Numbered from the stretch's first letter, positions 1 to 9,691 are shown. The stretch is DNA of 43,038 bases from an uncultured Pedobacter sp. (GCA_938008555.1 CALLKE010000139.1:1-43038), one strand, 5' to 3'. Notes: a model not told the origin generated them from the letters alone. Translations and numbers: made by a program.

Positions 1-142
1 TTTTTTTATCGTAAATTTAATATAGATTTTTATTTATTTTTTTTGTCAGGATCCGTGTATAAAGGGTCAGGTCTTTGAAGTTGTGTTTGTAAATGCAAAT
101 AGGGGTATTTGAACGCGCTAAATAAATTGAAGCAAAACACCA

Positions 143-2761
143 ATGGCAAGTGTAATCAAAAGTGGGTCTCGACTTTTACTCTTTTTCATATTTTATTTTA
201 GCTTGTGGGCGGGTAGAGTTAGTGCACAATTAAGTTTTAATTTTCCTTTAACTACTTTCAATGAGTTTAATGGATCTAATCCGGCCCTGAATGCTACACC
301 CTTAACAGAACTAGGGGCAAAAGCGATTGAAGAAAACTATTCCTATAAGATTCAGAAGGTTCAAGCTAACGGGACTAATTATGGATCTTGTGCAGCAATT
401 AATGGCCCCATCGATCTAAGAGTGAAGACAACTGTTGATAAAACAGATGCTCATACAGGTAACACTGTAACATATATAACTTTCGTGTCTAACCTGAGTG
501 CTAACACGATTACAGGCCCGAATAAGGCTGAACTTCTCATTGAAACGGATGGGGTTACAATACCTGCTGATATCACAGATGGTGTAGATAAATCGCGTGT
601 TGATATTACGATTATTAAAAATGAGGCTCAATCTACTTTGAGTAAGCAAGTGTATGATATTGCTAATTTCCCAGTAAGCGGAACCTTAACACTGAAATAT
701 CATGGCACAATTACAAGAAATGTTTCTTTTGTTGCGACTAATAAAACCACAATAGCCCCACCAGCGGGGCTTTCGGATATTGATAGTGGGGCTATTGTGA
801 GTGCTGTTTCGACCTCCATTGAGAGAGATATCGATTTGAAGGTTGTAAATACAGTGGATCTGTCTACTCCTCAGCTTGCAGGCACTTCTCTAAATTATAT
901 TACAACTATATCAAATGCGGGCCCCGATGAAATAGCAAGTCCACTAAGTGCGACATTGTTTATCGAGACGAATGGTGTGGATATTGTTTCTGATATCACA
1001 GCCAATATGGTGATTGATAAACCTGCAACAAATGGGAATATCATTGTCATCAAAAATAAAGCCTTGTCTAGTTTGAATAGGCAGGTGTATAACATCGTTA
1101 ATTTTCCTGCAAAAGGTACTGTTACATTCATGTATAGAGGAATAATTAGGTCAAAATCAGAGCTAGTGACAAACAAAGCAATGATTGCTCCGCCCATAAA
1201 TGGATTCTATGAGACAGATAATAGTAACAATGCAAGTACTGTAGCGACCCCTTTGATAAAAGATATTGATCTGCAAGTTGTCAATAGTGTGTCCCCTACT
1301 ACAGCTCGTAATGGTGGCTCGGTGATATATAAAACAGTGTTGTTTAATCATGGAATGAATGCTGTTACAGGTTCAAACACGATTACGCTTGTGATTAAAA
1401 CAGAGGGAGTGAGTATCATAGATGATCATCATGATATTGTAGCTGATGCAATTGTCCCAAATGGTACGATTGTTACAAGAAATACTAGTAATACTGTACC
1501 TAATGAGCAGGCATACGATATCATTAATTTTCCATCAGGAGGCACTTTAACATTGACATATAAGGGTAAAATTAATTCACAATCAACGCCTGGCATTAAT
1601 ACGGTTCATGTGATTGCTCCTCTCATCTCTTTTCGAGATACCAATAGTGATAACGATATGAGTGCGGTTAGTACGACTATTATAAAAGATGTTGATTTGC
1701 AAGTGATCAATACAACTGATGTGTCTAATGCTCAAAAAATAGGTGCTGTAGTAAAGTATACTACTACAGTATCCAATCTGGGTCTTAATGATGTAACGAA
1801 TGCACTATTGACGATCGATACAAAGGGGGTGAGTATAGTGCCGAACTCTATTATTTCTAATGTATCTAGAAATGAATTGGCTGGAGTAGTAATGATCAAA
1901 TTTGATAAGGGTTTATCTACTTTGAATAAATATGTATACCAGATTCCTCTCTTATCAGCAGGTGCTACAGTAACGTTAAGATATCAGGGTACTATTACTT
2001 CAACGAATCATTCAGCCATCAACAAAGCCATCATTGTTCCTCCTGCGAGTGGATTTTACGATATCGATTACGAGAATAACATGAGTGTCGCACAAACATT
2101 TATTAAACCTATCTTGACTCAGCCACAAAATATGACTGTTTGTTCTGGACAGGTAGTTAATAGAATGTTGGAGTCTGATAATCCTTCTTTTACATCGTAC
2201 ACGTGGGTGTTAGTGCCGAGTAGTGAGGCTATTCATGTGCATCCTTTATCAGTAACAGGTGGGCCAGCCATTCGGTGTGTGATTAAAAATGAAGATAATG
2301 ATGCAGGAATGCTTGCTTATATTATAACGCCTGTTATCAAAGCACCCATTATGCCTATTGATGGAGGTGCTCCTGTTATGTTTACTACAATAGAAGGTGA
2401 TCCTAAAGTTTTTACTGTGACTATCAAGCCATTTACGGAAAACCCCACTGTGTTGGTAACTAAGGACATAATTCATTATCGGGAGGATGCTGTATTTATT
2501 CCAAGCAGTCGGTTGTTATCAGCTACTTATCATTGGTATCGTGACCCTGAAAAAAACAATCCTGTTAAGAATGGTGTTGTCGATTTGAATGGGGTGCTTA
2601 CAGTATCCAATCTTCTGCCAGGGACTTATACCTATTACGTGACGGTATCTAATCCTGATTTTTGTGAAAGCGCTGCTTCTCCGGTGAGAGTGACTGTAAG
2701 GCCAGCAGCATCTACAAAGAGTAAGTCTTTCACGCCACATATGCCTAAAGGGCACCGTTAA
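143..2761 (+). CDS. Secreted DUF11-repeat surface protein with truncated T9SS sorting domain
   Basis: The 872-residue protein begins with a signal peptide (hydrophobic core about residues 10-24, likely cut after VSA, before QLSFNF). Four repeats of about 140 residues start near residues 91, 229, 374 and 516; each opens with an [IV]DL-x-V-x-[NT]-x-[VT] strand, followed by a Y-x-T-x-x-[SF]-N segment and a later QVYDI/QVYNI-NFP block. This is the pattern of DUF11/conserved-repeat adhesin-like domains. After about residue 655 come Ig/PKD-like segments, including YTYYVTVSNPDFCES. The protein ends SFTPHMPKGHR, where the downstream paralogue has TFTPNHDGINDF and a full gliding-motility-associated C-terminal (CHU_C) domain. 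It therefore looks like a surface protein that has lost its T9SS type B sorting signal. It also lacks the lectin-like domain of its neighbour. The role is inferred as a cell-surface or extracellular adhesin; the ligand is unknown. Confidence 0.8.
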   Translation: MASVIKSGSRLLLFFIFYFSLWAGRVSAQLSFNFPLTTFNEFNGSNPALNATPLTELGAKAIEENYSYKIQKVQANGTNYGSCAAINGPIDLRVKTTVDKTDAHTGNTVTYITFVSNLSANTITGPNKAELLIETDGVTIPADITDGVDKSRVDITIIKNEAQSTLSKQVYDIANFPVSGTLTLKYHGTITRNVSFVATNKTTIAPPAGLSDIDSGAIVSAVSTSIERDIDLKVVNTVDLSTPQLAGTSLNYITTISNAGPDEIASPLSATLFIETNGVDIVSDITANMVIDKPATNGNIIVIKNKALSSLNRQVYNIVNFPAKGTVTFMYRGIIRSKSELVTNKAMIAPPINGFYETDNSNNASTVATPLIKDIDLQVVNSVSPTTARNGGSVIYKTVLFNHGMNAVTGSNTITLVIKTEGVSIIDDHHDIVADAIVPNGTIVTRNTSNTVPNEQAYDIINFPSGGTLTLTYKGKINSQSTPGINTVHVIAPLISFRDTNSDNDMSAVSTTIIKDVDLQVINTTDVSNAQKIGAVVKYTTTVSNLGLNDVTNALLTIDTKGVSIVPNSIISNVSRNELAGVVMIKFDKGLSTLNKYVYQIPLLSAGATVTLRYQGTITSTNHSAINKAIIVPPASGFYDIDYENNMSVAQTFIKPILTQPQNMTVCSGQVVNRMLESDNPSFTSYTWVLVPSSEAIHVHPLSVTGGPAIRCVIKNEDNDAGMLAYIITPVIKAPIMPIDGGAPVMFTTIEGDPKVFTVTIKPFTENPTVLVTKDIIHYREDAVFIPSSRLLSATYHWYRDPEKNNPVKNGVVDLNGVLTVSNLLPGTYTYYVTVSNPDFCESAASPVRVTVRPAASTKSKSFTPHMPKGHR

Positions 2762-2930
2762 TCTTCTTTATTTAGGCGAGTTTGACTGGGTGTCGAGGCT
2801 CCTGAAGTAATTGTCTGGATTGCTTTAATTGTTTTTCTAATCAGTTATTTATCTTATTTTTGAAATAAATTAATTATTTCATTTTGTTGATGAGTTTTAC
2901 TCATGATTTAAGCTGTCCTTAAGAATACCC

Positions 2931-5900
2931 ATGATGATTTTATTGAAAAAAGGATTAAGACTTTTGCTTTTGGCAGTGTTCATTCTTGGTCTAGAAGTGA
3001 ATGATGCAAAGGCACAATTTAATTTCAGTTTTCCTTTAACAAGTACAACGAAGTCGAATGAGCTTATCCTTGGAGGCAGTGCTAAGCTTACAGCCAATGG
3101 CACTACTGACCCAATTGATAAAGGATGGCTGCGTCTGACTTCTGATAGTAGGGATCAAAAGGGATGGGCTTATATTGATCAAGCATTTCCATCGACATTG
3201 GGCTTGCTTGTTGAGTTTGAATATAAAATTTGGTCTGCTGGTGAAGGTAGTACAATGGGATTGGCAGATGGGTTATCTGTTTTTTTGTATGATGGAGCAA
3301 CAGAACAGATAGACTTTAATCCTGGACATCATGGCGGGGCTCTTATTTATGCCAATGGCCCCAGTGCAGATGATGAGGGATTAAGTAACGGATATTTGGG
3401 AATTGGCTTGGATGAGTACGGCAATTTTTCTGTTACTAGCGGAGGTAAGATAGGGGGAATGCCAGCGCTTGTACCCAATTCGATTGCATTACGAGGTGGA
3501 GCAAATGGTGGATATTCTTATATATCAGGGACTGGACCTAATCTTTCAAAATCTTTATCTGCAAAAGATGTGGATGCTAAACTAGCAAATGTAAGTATAG
3601 GATATATCCCCAAATCATCAGCACGTCCGGTAGATGATCAATTTTACAGAAAAGTCCGTTTTTATTTGCTGCCCACAACGGACGGTACAGATTTTCAAAT
3701 TAGTGTTGAATTGCAAAAAGATACAGGTGGACCTTTTTATACGGTAATCAAAAATCAGCGAATGGGAGTGAGGCCACCAAGTTTACTTAAGGTAGGATTT
3801 GGGGCAAGTACTGGGGATGGGTGGGCTAATCATGAAGTTCGCCATCTAATTGTTAGTACTCCTGTCGATTTGGCAGTAAAAACAACTGTTGACAAAACTA
3901 GTGCTCGCATTACGAGTACTAGCAATGTGAATAATGATAATAAGGTGGCTTATACAACGGTGATATCGAATCCAGGAATCAATGCTATCGTAGGTGCAGA
4001 TATAATTGAGCTTGCGATTGAAACAGATGGAGTTAACATACCTGCTGATGTTTCTATTGGTGCACTTAAATCAAGTAATGCCACTTCAATTGTTAAAAAT
4101 GAAGTTCGATCTACCTCTAATAAGCAAGTATACGAGATCACCAACTTTCCAGTAGGCGGTAGTTTAACGTTAACTTACCATGGTACAATTGAAAAAAACA
4201 TCTCCTTTGTTGCTACAAATAAAGCCGCAATCACTTTAGCGCCAAAGTTTATTGATGTGAATAGCGCTCATAATATGAGCGCAGTATCCACCACTATCTT
4301 GAGAGACGTGGATCTAAAATTAACTAATGCTGTGGATGTATCTAATCCACAACCTGTAGGTGCTAAGTTGAACTATACCACAAGTGTCTCTAATTGGGGT
4401 GAGGGAATTATAAATCCATTAAGCACAACATTGTTGATTGAGCTGAATGGGGTTGATATCGATGTCAATAGTATTCATTGGGTATACAATACTATTGCGA
4501 GTAACGGGAATATATTGATCACCAAAAATGAAGCTCAATCTAGTCTAAATAAGTATGTATACAACATTGCTAATTTCCCATCAAATGGCGCAATCACCTT
4601 TACATATAATGGAATCATTAAGCCAGGATCAAGCTCTGTTACGAATAAGGCTACAATTGCTCCCCCATTAAATGGATTTTATGAGCTGGATAATAGTAAT
4701 AACCAAAGTGTTGTAACTACGATGCTGATAAAAGATGTCGATTTACAAGTAAAAGTTAGTCGTGCAGTTCCATCTGAAGTCCGAAAAGGTGGTGTTGTTA
4801 ATTATACAGCAGTTATTTCTAATAAAGGTATTTATTCAATAGATGGAGCCGTCAATATAGCTACGCTCTCCATTACAACGAGTGGGGTTACCATACGGCC
4901 TCAGGAGATAGTGACTAATGCCATTAATTCGCAAGGCATTAAGATTACACATAATACAAATCGCTCTACGGCTGATACACAAGTGTATGATATTAGTAAT
5001 TTTCCAGCAGAAGGTAGTTTGACATTAAATTATAGAGGCATCATTACTTCAGAATCATTGCCTGCCATCAATTTCATTGAAATCGGTGCTCCTGCAGATT
5101 TTCGAGATATCAATATGGAGAATAATGCGATTACGGCAACCTCTACCATTATCAAACTGCTTAACCTCGCAATTACGACTACGGTAGATAAGACCACTGA
5201 GGTAGTCGGATCTCGATTAAGGTATACCACGGTTATGGCTAACTTGGGCCCTAATGCTGTGACTGATGCTACACTTTCAATTGAAAAAATTGGAATAAAA
5301 ATCACTCCGGATCAATTTCTAGTTTCGACTACATATGGGAAAAGTGATGGATTGATTCATTTAGAATCTAGTACTTCAAGCAAGCAGGTATATCATATTA
5401 CTGATTTTCCAGTTGGAGGTATCATTACATTAACTAATGAAGGCACAATTTTGCCAGGCAGTCACTCCGTTGTGAATAAGTCGATAATTGCTCCTCCAAT
5501 AAGTGGGTATTATGAGGTAGATAATCAAAACAATATTAGTGTTGCACAAACATTTATTAAACCCATTCTGTCGCAACCACTCAGTATGACGATCTGTCCT
5601 AGTGAGTTGATAAACCAAACACTGGTATCAGATAACCCTTCCTTGATAAGTTATACTTGGACAGCAGAGCCAAGCACGAGCGCAATCCGTGTTCGTGAGT
5701 CTCGTACAAGTGGTCACATTATTCAAGGGGCTATAAAGAATACTAAAATCACTGGTGGAACGGTAGTTTATACCATCATACCTACGATTAAAGCACCAAT
5801 TATGCCTTCCAATGGTGCTGCATCTTCAGCTTTTACGAACACCGTAGGCGATGTTAAAACATTTACGGTGATTATAAAGTCTCGTGCAGAGGCTCCATCT

Positions 5901-6437
5901 GTATCAGTAGCTAAGCGGAATATTCATTATTTGGAAGATGCTGTATTCACTCCAAGTAGCTCTTTGCCATCAGCCACTTATCATTGGTACGCGTCAATGG
6001 ATAAGCATGATCCTATCAAAAATGGTCTTATCGATCATCATGATGGGGTGTTAACGATGTCTAAATTGTTACCTGGAATTCATACTTTTTATGTGACAGT
6101 TTCTAATGCTGATTTTTGTGAGAGTGCTGTAACCCCGATAATGGTGACAGTCAAATCAATTCCTATTGTGAAGCCCACTAATACATTTACGCCAAATCAT
6201 GACGGAATAAATGATTTTTGGCATATCTCCCATATTGAGCAATATCCTCATTGCACCGTGCTCGTATTTGGTAGACATAAAGGGGAAGAAGCTGTTTACG
6301 AAGCTCCTAATGGCTATCGCGAACCTTGGAATGGCACTGATAAACATGGAAAGCCTTTAACAGGAACCTATTGGTATAAAATTGATTTGAAAGATGGGAG
6401 TGCTCCTATTTTTGGGCACGTGGCAATTATCAGATAA
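2931..6437 (+). CDS. L-type lectin / DUF11-repeat protein with T9SS type B (CHU_C) sorting domain
   Basis: The 1168-residue protein has a signal peptide (LLLLAVFILGL core, cleavage likely after AKA before QFNFSFP). Residues about 27-305 resemble a bacterial L-type (legume-like) lectin fold: a GWAYIDQAF strand, LADGLSVFLYDG, then GGALIYANGP and GYLGIGLDEYGNF. Four DUF11-like repeats begin near residues 312, 460, 603 and 744, followed by Ig/PKD-like segments. From about residue 1082 there is a complete CHU_C/TIGR04131-type domain: NTFTPNHDGINDFW, PWNGTDKHGKPLTGTYWYKIDL and a final strand FGHVAIIR. In this family the domain directs export by the type IX system and surface attachment. The start is one of two adjacent ATGs. 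It is a tandem paralogue of the gene upstream (169-bp gap), with near-identical blocks such as VAQTFIKPIL. Confidence 0.88.
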   Translation: MMILLKKGLRLLLLAVFILGLEVNDAKAQFNFSFPLTSTTKSNELILGGSAKLTANGTTDPIDKGWLRLTSDSRDQKGWAYIDQAFPSTLGLLVEFEYKIWSAGEGSTMGLADGLSVFLYDGATEQIDFNPGHHGGALIYANGPSADDEGLSNGYLGIGLDEYGNFSVTSGGKIGGMPALVPNSIALRGGANGGYSYISGTGPNLSKSLSAKDVDAKLANVSIGYIPKSSARPVDDQFYRKVRFYLLPTTDGTDFQISVELQKDTGGPFYTVIKNQRMGVRPPSLLKVGFGASTGDGWANHEVRHLIVSTPVDLAVKTTVDKTSARITSTSNVNNDNKVAYTTVISNPGINAIVGADIIELAIETDGVNIPADVSIGALKSSNATSIVKNEVRSTSNKQVYEITNFPVGGSLTLTYHGTIEKNISFVATNKAAITLAPKFIDVNSAHNMSAVSTTILRDVDLKLTNAVDVSNPQPVGAKLNYTTSVSNWGEGIINPLSTTLLIELNGVDIDVNSIHWVYNTIASNGNILITKNEAQSSLNKYVYNIANFPSNGAITFTYNGIIKPGSSSVTNKATIAPPLNGFYELDNSNNQSVVTTMLIKDVDLQVKVSRAVPSEVRKGGVVNYTAVISNKGIYSIDGAVNIATLSITTSGVTIRPQEIVTNAINSQGIKITHNTNRSTADTQVYDISNFPAEGSLTLNYRGIITSESLPAINFIEIGAPADFRDINMENNAITATSTIIKLLNLAITTTVDKTTEVVGSRLRYTTVMANLGPNAVTDATLSIEKIGIKITPDQFLVSTTYGKSDGLIHLESSTSSKQVYHITDFPVGGIITLTNEGTILPGSHSVVNKSIIAPPISGYYEVDNQNNISVAQTFIKPILSQPLSMTICPSELINQTLVSDNPSLISYTWTAEPSTSAIRVRESRTSGHIIQGAIKNTKITGGTVVYTIIPTIKAPIMPSNGAASSAFTNTVGDVKTFTVIIKSRAEAPSVSVAKRNIHYLEDAVFTPSSSLPSATYHWYASMDKHDPIKNGLIDHHDGVLTMSKLLPGIHTFYVTVSNADFCESAVTPIMVTVKSIPIVKPTNTFTPNHDGINDFWHISHIEQYPHCTVLVFGRHKGEEAVYEAPNGYREPWNGTDKHGKPLTGTYWYKIDLKDGSAPIFGHVAIIR

Positions 6438-6461
6438 AATGCATGGGCTATTTAGAACAAA

Positions 6462-6493
6462 AAAGAGAAGGTTTAAATGAGGGCCTTCTCTTT
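6462..6493. terminator. Bidirectional intrinsic terminator between convergent genes
   Basis: A perfect 10-bp stem (aaagagaagg at 6462-6471 with ccttctcttt at 6484-6493) encloses a 12-nt loop. The stem ends in A-rich and T-rich arms, so it can work in both directions. It sits between the convergent lectin/CHU_C gene and the FKBP gene. Confidence 0.75.
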
Positions 6494-6516
6494 CTGATGT
6501 TAAATAGATAGGTGAA

Positions 6517-7296
6517 CTATCGCCCAATTTTGACTAATTCTATATCAAATATTAAACCGCTGTATGGAGGAATTCCAGATCCAGAACCATTTTCGCCATA
6601 AGCGAGCTGATAAGGAATAAAAAAACGGTATTTAGAGCCAACAGACATGAGTGGTACTCCCTCTTTCCATCCTTGTATCACATTATTGAGTGAGGTGCTG
6701 AAAGAGTCAGAATTCTCAAACGCTGTTCCATCAAGTAAAGTGCCTTTGTATTTGACCGTAACATCGTCGCCAGCCTTCGGCTTTTCTCCAGAACCTTCAT
6801 TGAGGACCTCATACTGTAATCCACTATCCAATGACACAACACCTTTTTTCTTTTTATTCGCTTCAAAAAACTGTAACCCCTCTACTATTCGCATAATGTT
6901 TTTTGATTGGCCGACAGATGCGAATAAGTTATTAATTGCCTGTTGACTTTGGTCTTTGGTGAGGGCTGTTTTGCCACCATCAAAAACGTCGGACAGTGCT
7001 TTTGCAAATAAATCATAACTAAGGCCACTAAGTCCTCTGAATTTTAAATCTTCGCCAATGCTCATGCCAAAAGCATAACTTCCGGAATCGAGTCTTGATT
7101 TTAATACAGCAGGCATTGCTGGTTTTTGTTTTTCCGTTGCTTTGGAAGCTAGTTTTTGATTAGACATTTTCTTCATAATCTCAGACATCGCGGTGGGGCT
7201 TATTGTCTTTGTCGATGTTTTTTTCTTGACCTGTGAAAATGCTGATGAGCTAATAATTATTGTAGCTAATAGAATGAGTGAAATTTTTGTCTTCAT
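6517..7296 (-). CDS. FKBP-type peptidyl-prolyl cis-trans isomerase, exported
   Basis: The 259-residue protein starts with a signal peptide (ISLILLATIIISSSAFSQ), so it acts in the periplasm or outer envelope. Residues about 70-145 match the FKBP_N dimerisation region (SYAFGMSIGEDLK, then DVFDGGKTALTKDQSQQAI). Residues about 155-259 are an FKBP_C catalytic domain: GDDVTVKYKGTLLDGTAFENS, NVIQGWKEGVPLMSVGSKYRFFIP, LAYGENGSGSGIPPYSGLIFDIEL. These contain the usual active-site aromatic, Asp, Ile and Tyr positions. The layout is that of FkpA/FklB/Mip proteins, which speed proline isomerisation in folding envelope proteins. It is the last gene of a minus-strand run that begins with radA. A lysine- and serine-rich linker (residues 23-65) follows the signal peptide. 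Confidence 0.9.
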   Translation of the reverse strand: MKTKISLILLATIIISSSAFSQVKKKTSTKTISPTAMSEIMKKMSNQKLASKATEKQKPAMPAVLKSRLDSGSYAFGMSIGEDLKFRGLSGLSYDLFAKALSDVFDGGKTALTKDQSQQAINNLFASVGQSKNIMRIVEGLQFFEANKKKKGVVSLDSGLQYEVLNEGSGEKPKAGDDVTVKYKGTLLDGTAFENSDSFSTSLNNVIQGWKEGVPLMSVGSKYRFFIPYQLAYGENGSGSGIPPYSGLIFDIELVKIGR

Positions 7297-7395
7297 GGTT
7301 TAATTAAGGATGAGCCCAAATATAAAAATTAAGGAAAGTAATGTAATGCATCCTGAAGAAAATTAAGCTTGAGGGGTGACAAAGTAGGGGAGTAC

Positions 7396-7719
7396 TTATT
7401 TTTTTAATCGCTCATTGAGGATTTGGATAACTTTTGAGATGTTGGTATCTGAATAGGGACCAAAAGCATCGACCAAAATGCCTTTGATATGGTATTCAGG
7501 TGCGGAGATCGCATAAACAACAGCTTCATCCGCAGGATCGGTGGATCCTTCAAAGCGATATATTTCATCTACTATAAACTCATTAGGAGATAGGCAGACA
7601 GATGCTTTGTCGCATATCAGGACTTCTTTTTCTGCATGTATATCAAAATTGGTAACATAACCTCTCGCTATAAGATCGTTAACTGCTTCGGTGACTGTTT
7701 CGTAGTTTTTATGCATCAT
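7396..7719 (-). CDS. Conserved small Bacteroidota protein (often labelled phosphoribosylpyrophosphate synthetase-like)
   Basis: The protein is 107 residues, with no signal peptide or membrane segment. Features that stand out are YETVTEAVNDLIARGYVTNFDI at the start, FIVDEIYRFEGSTDPADEAVVYAISA in the middle and IKGILVDAFGPYSD near the end. Small Bacteroidota proteins with this pattern are often annotated as phosphoribosylpyrophosphate synthetase, but the protein is far too short for that enzyme and shows no PRPP-binding loop, so that label should not be trusted. The function is unknown. It lies 29 bp downstream of the four-helix membrane protein and about 100 bp upstream of the FKBP gene, so it may be cotranscribed with them. 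Confidence 0.75.
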   Translation of the reverse strand: MMHKNYETVTEAVNDLIARGYVTNFDIHAEKEVLICDKASVCLSPNEFIVDEIYRFEGSTDPADEAVVYAISAPEYHIKGILVDAFGPYSDTNISKVIQILNERLKK

Positions 7720-7748
7720 CTTAGTTTTTGTCTCAAAAGAAATTTATG

Positions 7749-8165
7749 CTAAGTATTGGTGATAGAAGATTGGATAGTCTCGTTCGCTTTTATTTGCTTA
7801 AGTAGAGTAATGATTGCCCCAAATTCCACAATGAGTATGATACCGATAAAAGTAATGTCAAGTATGCGCAATCCTCGGGTGTTGATGTCCATCACTAGAT
7901 CAGCAAACTCGATGATGAAACGTATAATCAACATCAAAGCCATCGGCTTAGGCCGATTGCTCAAAATAGCCAATGCTAAACCAATGATCAGGGCTATATC
8001 TCGTATGACCATTCCAAGAATAAAAAACTGCTGAACGTTTTGAGTCATATCAGCGTCTGCAAATATTCTAGTGGGAGCAAAGCATGCTTTGAAAACGAAA
8101 AGTATCCCAAAGATGATGAGAATCCAGCCAAAAATTTTGATCCAAGTAGGAATTTCTTGCTTCAT
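7749..8165 (-). CDS. DUF4345-like or other small four-helix integral membrane protein
   Basis: The reading frame stays open up to the radA stop, but upstream of 8165 the only near start is a TTG. I chose the ATG at 8165 (MKQEIPTWIKIFGWIL), which places the first membrane helix right after a short polar N-terminus and gives 138 residues. Four hydrophobic helices are visible: IFGWILIIFGILFVF, FFILGMVIRDIALIIGLALAIL, PMALMLIIRFIIEFADLVM and ILDITFIGIILIVEFGAIITLL. The charged loops are short (RPKP between helices 2 and 3). It resembles small uncharacterised inner-membrane proteins of Bacteroidota; the DUF name is a guess. Function is unknown. It is cotranscribed with radA on position alone. Confidence 0.65.
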   Translation of the reverse strand: MKQEIPTWIKIFGWILIIFGILFVFKACFAPTRIFADADMTQNVQQFFILGMVIRDIALIIGLALAILSNRPKPMALMLIIRFIIEFADLVMDINTRGLRILDITFIGIILIVEFGAIITLLKQIKANETIQSSITNT

Positions 8166-8220
8166 GTGCTTAAATTCTATCAAATCGTTCGTTTTTAGAA
8201 CGATACAATATATAGTTAAT

Positions 8221-8243
8221 AATTTTTCTTTAAAAGAAAAATT
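8221..8243. repeat. A/T-rich palindrome between radA and the membrane-protein gene
   Basis: The sequence aatttttctttaaaagaaaaatt is almost a perfect palindrome: eight pairs (aatttttc with gaaaaatt) close a short T/A loop. It lies just after the radA stop and upstream of the ATG chosen for the next gene. It may act as a weak terminator or an mRNA processing hairpin; this is inference. Confidence 0.3.
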
Positions 8244-8254
8244 AGGGTTATTTA

Positions 8255-9634
8255 TCAAGCAAATAAAGCACCGAACACTTCTTCAATTTTAGCTACTGTT
8301 TTTATCCCAATGTGATACCGTGAACTGTTAAGTCCTTTTTTATTGTATTTGGAAATAAATATTTGTTCGAATCCTAGTTTTTCGGCTTCGGCGATGCGTT
8401 GCTCAATTCGGTTGACAGCCCGTATTTCGCCTGATAGGCCGACCTCTGCAGCAAAACATATTTTTGAATTGACGGGCATATCCTCATGGGATGAAACGAT
8501 AGCCACCACAACGGCTAGATCAATTGCTGGATCCTCCACCCGGAGTCCCCCTGCAATGTTTAGAAAGACATCTTTCGTACTCAGACGAAAGTTGCAACGT
8601 TTCTCTAAAACGGCTAAAAGCATGTTCATGCGCCGTGTATCAAAGCCTGTAGCCGAACGTTGTGGGGTACCATATGCCGAATGACTCACCAAGGCTTGCG
8701 TTTCGATCAGCATCGGGCGAACACCCTCTAACATGGCCGAAATAGTGATTCCACTCAGGGGCTCTTCCCGCTGAGAGAGTAGTATTTCTGATGGATTGGA
8801 TACCTCGCGCAAGCCGGCACCATTCATTTCATATATTCCTAGTTCACTTGCAGAGCCAAATCGATTTTTGACAGATCTTAAAATTCGATACACATGATGC
8901 CGGTCACCTTCAAACTGAAGGACAGTATCTACCATATGCTCTAAAATTTTGGGGCCAGCAATCATTCCGTCCTTGGTGATATGTCCAATGAGGAATATGG
9001 GAATCCCACTCTCTTTGGCACAGCGAAGTAATTCGGCGGTACATTCCCGCACTTGTGATACGCTGCCTGGTGTTGATTCAATATGCGCCGAGTGAAGCGT
9101 TTGTATCGAATCGATCACAACCATGTTCGGCTGTAAGATCTCTATTTGTTTAAATATGTTTTGAGTGGAGGTTTCGGTCAGTATGTAACAATCTGCTTTT
9201 GCGGATTGACTTAGTCGCTCGGCTCGCATTTTAATTTGTTGTTCGCTTTCCTCTCCCGACACATAGAGCACTTTTAAGTTTGGCAAATTGAGAGCCAATT
9301 GAAGCATGAGCGTCGATTTCCCAATACCTGGCTCACCTCCAATCAACACCAAAGAGCCACTCACAATTCCGCCGCCCAAAACACGATTCAGTTCTTTGTC
9401 GGGTGTGACTAAGCGAGTCTCCTCGCTGAAAACTATTTCATGGATAACAGCTGGTTTATTTGATCGTTGGGTGCTTGTTGTATTTGTTTTCCAGTTGGGG
9501 ATGCTAGTATTCGGTTTTTCAATCAGTTCTTCAACAAATGTATTCCATTGATTACATGATGGACATTTGCCCAACCATTTGGTCGACTCATTGCCACAGC
9601 TTTGGCAGAAATATGCAGATTTAGTTTTAGCCAA
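8255..9634 (-). CDS. radA: DNA repair protein RadA (branch-migration ATPase)
   Basis: RadA/Sms processes recombination intermediates together with RecA. The 459-residue protein is full length. The N-terminal four-cysteine zinc finger uses C10, C13, C24 and C27. The Walker A motif is GEPGIGKST at residues 100-108, Walker B is in LQPNMVVIDSIQTL, and the RadA signature KNRFGSASELGIYEM follows. The C-terminal Lon-like domain is present (VFLNIAGGLRVEDPAIDLAVVVAI, then FAAEVGLSGEIRAV). The start codon ATG at 9634 is the natural one since the zinc finger begins only nine residues in. A TAnnTTTG promoter motif lies 26 bp upstream. It heads a run of four minus-strand genes. Confidence 0.97.
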   Translation of the reverse strand: MAKTKSAYFCQSCGNESTKWLGKCPSCNQWNTFVEELIEKPNTSIPNWKTNTTSTQRSNKPAVIHEIVFSEETRLVTPDKELNRVLGGGIVSGSLVLIGGEPGIGKSTLMLQLALNLPNLKVLYVSGEESEQQIKMRAERLSQSAKADCYILTETSTQNIFKQIEILQPNMVVIDSIQTLHSAHIESTPGSVSQVRECTAELLRCAKESGIPIFLIGHITKDGMIAGPKILEHMVDTVLQFEGDRHHVYRILRSVKNRFGSASELGIYEMNGAGLREVSNPSEILLSQREEPLSGITISAMLEGVRPMLIETQALVSHSAYGTPQRSATGFDTRRMNMLLAVLEKRCNFRLSTKDVFLNIAGGLRVEDPAIDLAVVVAIVSSHEDMPVNSKICFAAEVGLSGEIRAVNRIEQRIAEAEKLGFEQIFISKYNKKGLNSSRYHIGIKTVAKIEEVFGALFA

Positions 9635-9659
9635 TTTTTTAATTTTCAGGTGGAGCGAA

Positions 9660-9667
9660 CAAAGGTA
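9660..9667 (-). promoter_or_regulatory. Candidate radA -7 promoter element (TACCTTTG)
   Basis: Read on the minus strand the bases are TACCTTTG, a full match to the Bacteroidota -7 consensus TAnnTTTG, 26 bp before the radA start. No TTG lies at the expected 19-21 bp spacing, so only half of the promoter is supported. Confidence 0.4.
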
Positions 9668-9691
9668 ATGCTATTCTCAAAGATGATTGTG

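Noticed and set aside
1..142. Promoter of the first DUF11 gene (ggggtatttga near 101-111)
   Set aside because: The sequence lacks the TA at the needed spacing of TAnnTTTG and no -33 pair fits well, so no promoter was called.
416..649. Minus-strand frames within the two DUF11-repeat genes (for example 416-649, 895-1197, 5030-5305)
   Set aside because: They have no family match and mirror the repeat structure of the plus-strand genes; they are antisense shadows.
6647..6946. Plus-strand frame within the FKBP gene
   Set aside because: The minus strand has a complete FKBP protein with signal peptide and active site.
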